Shown: positions 5,488-6,166 of the stretch, piece after piece
Position numbering within the stretch: the first letter of the stretch is position 1
Layout of the letters: every line of letters starts with the position of its first letter
NCBI GenBank assembly: GCA_023230125.1
Contig: JALNXZ010000097.1
Span: 1-6,166, forward strand
Source of the DNA: Bacteroidales bacterium
GTDB taxonomy: Bacteria; Bacteroidota; Bacteroidia; Bacteroidales; UBA1402
DNA: 6,166 bases
Direction: 5' to 3'
Notes under the pieces: model-generated
Database searches by the model: none
The model's input: only the letters and a program-made list of their open reading frames with translations
What the model was told of the DNA's origin: nothing
Translations under genes and position numbers: made by a program

Positions 5488-5865
5488 TCATTTTTCCCAT
5501 AATATTTTGATTTTTTGTGCTTTTGAAAAGAAATTTGAGCAACTGTCAACAGGTTGATTTCCACCACATTTATATTTCTCATTTCCTTCACAATCATAGA
5601 TTGTGCTTGGTAAGTCATAGGAGGAACTTACTGATTCTTGAACATAGATATAGTCAACGTCATTTAATCTGTATAAACTGATTTCAGCTGAATAGATATT
5701 GGCATTCCCTTTTAGGTCGGCTTTCAAACGACTTAACCATTCAAGTTCTAATAATGATTCATTACATCCACATACAGATAATGAATCTTCTTTTTTACAT
5801 GATACTATTATAATAGTTACTAAAAACAAAAAGACTGTCAGTTTTATTCTATTATAATTTTTCAT
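5488..5865 (-). CDS. Small cysteine-rich lipoprotein of unknown function
   Basis: The 125-residue product has a typical lipoprotein signal: a basic start (KNYNRIK), a hydrophobic stretch (about 9-21) and the lipobox IVSC with lipidated Cys23, followed by KKED. It should therefore be anchored in the periplasm or outer membrane. The mature part carries five further cysteines (32, 34, 92, 100, 109), an LEWLSRLK segment (41-48), a DYIYVQES strand (71-78), and a YDCEGN...CGG...C..F ending (90-112). From memory this layout (an EWL helix, a YIYV strand, then a Cys/Gly-rich knuckle ending in Phe) resembles small Bacteroidota lipoproteins such as those grouped as DUF6970, but I cannot confirm membership. 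The ATG at 5865 is chosen because it gives an intact signal peptide. It starts 8 bases after the stop of the next gene to the right, so the two are likely co-transcribed. Confidence 0.78.
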   Translation of the reverse strand: MKNYNRIKLTVFLFLVTIIIVSCKKEDSLSVCGCNESLLELEWLSRLKADLKGNANIYSAEISLYRLNDVDYIYVQESVSSSYDLPSTIYDCEGNEKYKCGGNQPVDSCSNFFSKAQKIKILWEK

Positions 5866-5873
5866 GTATAGAA

Positions 5874-6166
5874 TTATTTATTAGGTTTGATATAATAATA
5901 AAAAACAGCGTCGCACGCATTATCATAGATAGTTAACGTATCATTGTGAATGTTATCAACAACAAAGCAATAGGGATATTCCCTTCGATCATTAAATTCC
6001 ATAAGGTAGGTATCCGTATATTTTCCAGGTGACAATTTAACCCATTCATAAGGGCCTACCTTGGTCCATTTGATAACGGCATCTATATAAACCACATCAT
6101 CAAAAGTTATTATTGCCCTGTTATCCGGGGTAATTTCCATATAGCTGTTATCATAATAATGTATGG
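5874..6166 (-). CDS. Unknown protein, C-terminal part, cut by the right edge
   Basis: The minus-strand frame is open from the right edge to a TAA at 5874-5876, giving 96 visible residues. An ATG at 6140 is present, but the frame continues upstream without a stop (H-Y-Y-D-N-S-Y before it), so the real start is probably beyond the window. The visible part is rich in Tyr, Asp, Thr and Val with alternating hydrophobic residues, suggesting beta-strands; notable segments are VGPYEWVKLSPGKYT and a tail ending YYYIKPNK. There is no domain I recognise. It sits 8 bases upstream of the lipoprotein gene on the same strand, and the pair may act together at the cell envelope (inference from spacing only). 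Confidence 0.66.
   Translation of the reverse strand, partial: IHYYDNSYMEITPDNRAIITFDDVVYIDAVIKWTKVGPYEWVKLSPGKYTDTYLMEFNDRREYPYCFVVDNIHNDTLTIYDNACDAVFYYYIKPNK

Noticed and set aside
5424..5618. 64-codon minus-strand frame overlapping the end of the lipoprotein gene
   Set aside because: It is a shifted reading of the lipoprotein gene's 3' half running past its stop. The lipoprotein frame has a signal peptide and lipobox and is clearly the real one. I considered a frameshift joining the two but saw no need for it, as the lipoprotein ends sensibly.
1..6166. Search for CRISPR arrays, insertion sequences, tRNA or rRNA genes, integrase or toxin-antitoxin genes
   Set aside because: No spaced direct repeats, transposase motifs, cloverleaf-like sequence or mobile-element genes were seen on either strand.

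Overview
The window looks like ordinary chromosomal housekeeping DNA from a Bacteroidota (Bacteroidales-like) bacterium. The evidence is promoter style (several TAnnTTTG -7 boxes, one with a perfect TTTG -33 box 20 nt upstream), mostly AT-rich leaders without Shine-Dalgarno sequences, a lipoprotein with a Bacteroidota-style lipobox, a TatC with the long cysteine-containing first periplasmic loop I associate with this phylum, and a cytoplasmic GH13 amylase of a type I know from Bacteroides relatives. Placement below phylum/order is not supported by what I can see.

Layout, left to right. Bases 1-232 form a divergent intergenic region. A strong leftward promoter (44-75) faces out of the window, where only the first codons of a possible gene are visible, and a rightward promoter (148-179) drives tatA-tatC (233-1257). 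These two genes make a minimal two-component twin-arginine protein export system with no separate tatB. They converge on prs (1316-2254, minus), and the two transcription units share a 58-base gap holding terminators for both directions; the prs terminator reaches back into the last codons of tatC.

Everything from prs to the right edge is on the minus strand: prs (PRPP synthase), a cytoplasmic GH13 alpha-amylase family enzyme (2400-4100), fabD (malonyl-CoA:ACP transacylase, 4250-5131), a 356-base non-coding stretch, then a small lipoprotein gene (5488-5865) and a partial unknown gene running off the right edge (5874-6166). prs, the amylase and fabD each have their own -7-like box, and fabD has a very clear intrinsic terminator, so these appear to be separate, stacked transcription units. 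The two rightmost genes, 8 bases apart, look like one operon and are the only accessory-looking part.

I see no mobile element, CRISPR array, tRNA or rRNA, and no convincing new multi-gene system. The most useful observations are a start-site correction for the amylase (a TTG start would lie inside the promoter -7 box), a near-palindromic hairpin and chained mini-ORFs in the fabD leader, and the tight sharing of terminator and promoter sequence between neighbouring genes.
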